From Pontederia crassipes (taxonomy: Eukaryota; Streptophyta; Magnoliopsida; Commelinales; Pontederiaceae), in the NCBI GenBank assembly GCA_030549335.1, contig JAUKPH010000018.1:2790001-2854000 (forward strand): DNA of 64,000 nt. The letters are read 5' to 3'. The notes under the pieces are model-generated. The model was given only the letters and a program-made list of their open reading frames with translations. It was not told the origin of the DNA and searched no databases. The translations under genes were made by a program, and so were the position numbers. Below, in pieces: positions 61,783 through 64,000 of this stretch. Numbering within the stretch: position 1 is the first letter of the stretch; each line of letters starts with the position of its first letter.

Positions 61783-62934
61783 TCTCAACTACGAAAAATG
61801 ACCATTTGAACGAAAAAAAAAAATGAGAATAAGGTGTGTGTTCTCCGCTCTCGTGATAGCAAATTAGCAAATGACCCTGTAGTCTCTTCGATGATATTCA
61901 GATTTGATTGCCCAAAGGATCCTGTTCAACCCAAGCCCAACTATTTAACTATGCTGTGTATTGTGAGAGATAGAGAGAATTAAATGACGGAGGGACAGAG
62001 GGAGAGACCCCCGCTAATAACTTATAGAACATCTATGCTGTGTACACTGTACATTGTGTGTGTGAGAGAGAGACAGAGAGAACAGTATTTTATGCTGTGT
62101 GCATTCAAAGGAGGCTCCAAGTTTGGACCCACTCGAAGCGGATTCACTAACGATTTAAATATAAATAAAATTATTGGAATGTAAACATAAATAAAATTCT
62201 TACCGAAAAAAAAACATAAATAAAATTATTGGAAAATTAGAAAAACCATACAAAAAAGAAGTGAGAAAAATAAGATAACAGGAATGAGCGGAAAGGCTGT
62301 TGCATCCAGGGAAACGGGAGACCTTCTTCGACGGAAAAAAAGAAAAATAAGGGGCCGAAGGAGACAACATCATCTCACGAATCCAAGACCGACAATTCAT
62401 GACAGAATATCATATAGGCTACATTTGTCAAGTGGAACTAAAGTTCCTTCAAGTTCTAAGGAATAATTTGATTTATGTTTGGATAGGGTGGAATGAGGAA
62501 TAGGTGATATGATAGAAAAAAAAGTAGATGTGATGGATTAATTTTTTATGAATTTTTAATTAAAAATTAGTATTATAAATAGAAAATATAATATTATTAA
62601 TAAGTAAAAATAAAAGTATAAATAATAAGTTTTTTACTATATAAAAATATAAAAATCAATTTTTTAATAATTTATATTTAGTGAAATGTTGAAACTTTGT
62701 AATGAAATAAAAAGTAATAAACATTATTATATTAATTCTTTATTATTCATATTTTACACATAATAAATAAATTATTATATATAAGATAGCTAAAAAGAAG
62801 AAAAACTAAAAGAAAAAAGAATTTGTAAAATAAAAAAGAACCAGTGGCTGATGGTGGACGGAACTAGGGTCAAGTCGCCGCATCGTTTGGGGAACTAGGT
62901 GGAACTGGTTCCACCTAATTCTGGTTCCGGTTCC
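61783..62934. other. AT-rich intergenic DNA
   Basis: No gene recognised. Near 62903-62945 a GGTTCCACCTAATTCTGGTT unit is repeated twice. Confidence 0.45.
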
Positions 62935-63566
62935 ACCTAATTCTGGTTGTCAAACATTAGCCATAAAGACACGGTATCTGTATCTACTGGAGATGGAGGT
63001 GTTGCTTTTAGTGATGCACACACACGTATTTTGCTTAGGAGCGCCCATGGATCTATTCAAATAACAATCATGATCCGAGCGATGACGAGGGCGAACCATT
63101 GGAGATCCCTTCGTTCGTCCAATCGACGAGTTCACTCATCCAAGGAGGTTCTAGCGAGGATACATGCACCCTGGTGGTGGGGGCCTTGATAGTAAAAAGG
63201 TGCTGGTGCTGGTGCTGGAGGAACGTCTTGAATTTCTATGCGATCCTAAATTTGAAATGAAAGTGGATTAGTTTGACATTTACGTCCAGGGAAGATCGAG
63301 CGTTCGTGATCAACAATGCCCCGTGGACAATCCTCGGGAGCTTTCTATCTCAGCCAGATTCATCCCTGAGTTGGCGGAGATTGAGAACACTGTGATATGG
63401 ATTCGTATTCTTGCATTTCCAATATAATAACTATGACGCAGAGTGTATTGTTGAGACTAGGAATTCCATTGGCAAGACGGTGAAAATTGACTGCGGACTA
63501 GCAATATGAGAAAGGTCGCTTTGTCAGGATTTGTGTCGAACTAAAGTGAATTTAAAGGAATGCCTT
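62935..63566 (+). pseudogene. L1 ORF1 (DUF4283) relic, interrupted by the copia LTR
   Basis: About 63360-63555 reads, with frameshifts, PELAEIENTVIWIRILAFPI, then YDAECIVETRNSIGKTVKID, then GRFVRICVELKVNLK-like. This is the W(I/V)R(L/I)..LP..YY...L..IGN.IGK.VK.D......GRFARICVE core of the DUF4283 domain in plant L1 ORF1. Upstream sequence may be the ORF1 N-terminal part but is not recognisable. A stop and frame changes show it is dead. Confidence 0.7.
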
Positions 63567-63927
63567 TGTTAGAAACCACCCAGACTTGACAACTGCCAGC
63601 CTGCCATGCTTTTGAGCATGTATAAAAATGCAAAACGTAGTTTAATTAACTGCTCTACTGGCAGTTATGTAATGCACTATAAATGCACTATCACTGTGAG
63701 TTTTGTACAGAATACAAGTTGACAATTGTACATAGGTGATTTGTACATGTACGATTAAGTTGTACATGTAATCGATCCTAGATTGTGATAATTATATTGT
63801 CTCTCTATAAAAGACTCAGACTGTGTGATTCATTCGATTAATCTTAGTTTTGGGTTCTTCTTGATTCCTCTACATTCCCTTGTTCATTCTGAATTATGAT
63901 GATTTGGTGCTTCCACGGATGCTTACA
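63567..63927 (+). mobile_element. 5' LTR of a Ty1/copia-type retrotransposon, cut by window end
   Basis: 361 bp starting TGTTAGAAACC and ending GCTTACA, followed at once by the primer binding site. TATAAA at 63806-63811 is a likely LTR promoter. The element continues beyond the window, so its coding part is unseen. The copia assignment follows from the short LTR with TGTTAG...ACA ends and the Met primer site. Confidence 0.8.
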
Positions 63928-63940
63928 TGGTATCAGAGCA
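63928..63940 (+). other. Primer binding site (initiator tRNA-Met type)
   Basis: TGGTATCAGAGCA directly abuts the LTR end. Same primer type as at 10061. Confidence 0.88.
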
Positions 63941-64000
63941 AGGAAGTGATGCAAGTGATGCAGAAGTGATTTAGTTGGACATCGAGGAGTTCATTCAGAA

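Overview
This is plant nuclear DNA, most likely from a flowering plant and tentatively a non-grass monocot. The genes have many GT-AG introns. The RH42 and MKK genes run from GC-rich 5' coding sequence to AT-rich 3' coding sequence, a gradient common in monocots. The space between and inside the genes is packed with plant transposons: L1 and RTE LINEs, hAT, Harbinger-like and Mutator-like elements, LTR elements and a plastid DNA insert. The species cannot be fixed from the sequence alone.

Four genes are supported, all on the + strand. (1) The 3' half of a CLP1 (CLPS3-type) mRNA 3'-processing factor runs from base 1 to 7152 and is cut by the left window edge. (2) An uninterrupted 1102-codon DEAD-box helicase of the PRP5/DDX46/RH42 type lies at 15867-19175. 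(3) A six-exon, 228-residue single-RRM protein of the RBPMS/Hermes-like plant family lies at 31460-39125. (4) An eight-exon, 350-residue group A MAP kinase kinase of the MKK1/MKK2 type lies at 52923-60929. Genes 1-3 all act on RNA (3'-end formation, spliceosome assembly, RNA binding). Gene 4 is a signalling kinase. They are ordinary unlinked housekeeping genes, not an operon-like system.

Three introns have been inflated to 4-5 kb by insertions. They are CLP1 812-5602 (L1 pieces and RTE-derived short elements), RRM intron 34387-38547 (a nearly full-length RTE LINE) and MKK intron 53878-58656 (short RTE derivative, hAT MITE, L1 3' end). Between the genes lie: a foldback element (about 8.45-13.77 kb) carrying a gag-remnant LTR retrotransposon; a 5'-truncated RTE copy (20.4-22.8 kb); a Mutator-like foldback element 0.3 kb upstream of the RRM gene (29.9-31.2 kb); a hAT derivative (40.0-41.1 kb); a tandem duplication (41.2-49.1 kb) whose two units hold different transposons; a ycf4-containing plastid insert inside a perfect-looking inverted repeat (49.9-50.5 kb); and, at the right edge, an L1 ORF1 relic interrupted by a copia-type 5' LTR.

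The most interesting item is a family of about 185-bp elements, five copies here, that look like internal-deletion derivatives of the RTE LINE. One copy has a perfect 20-bp target duplication. I see no new enzymatic or defence system in the window. Exon boundaries were set by reading frame, splice dinucleotides and family similarity, without transcript evidence.
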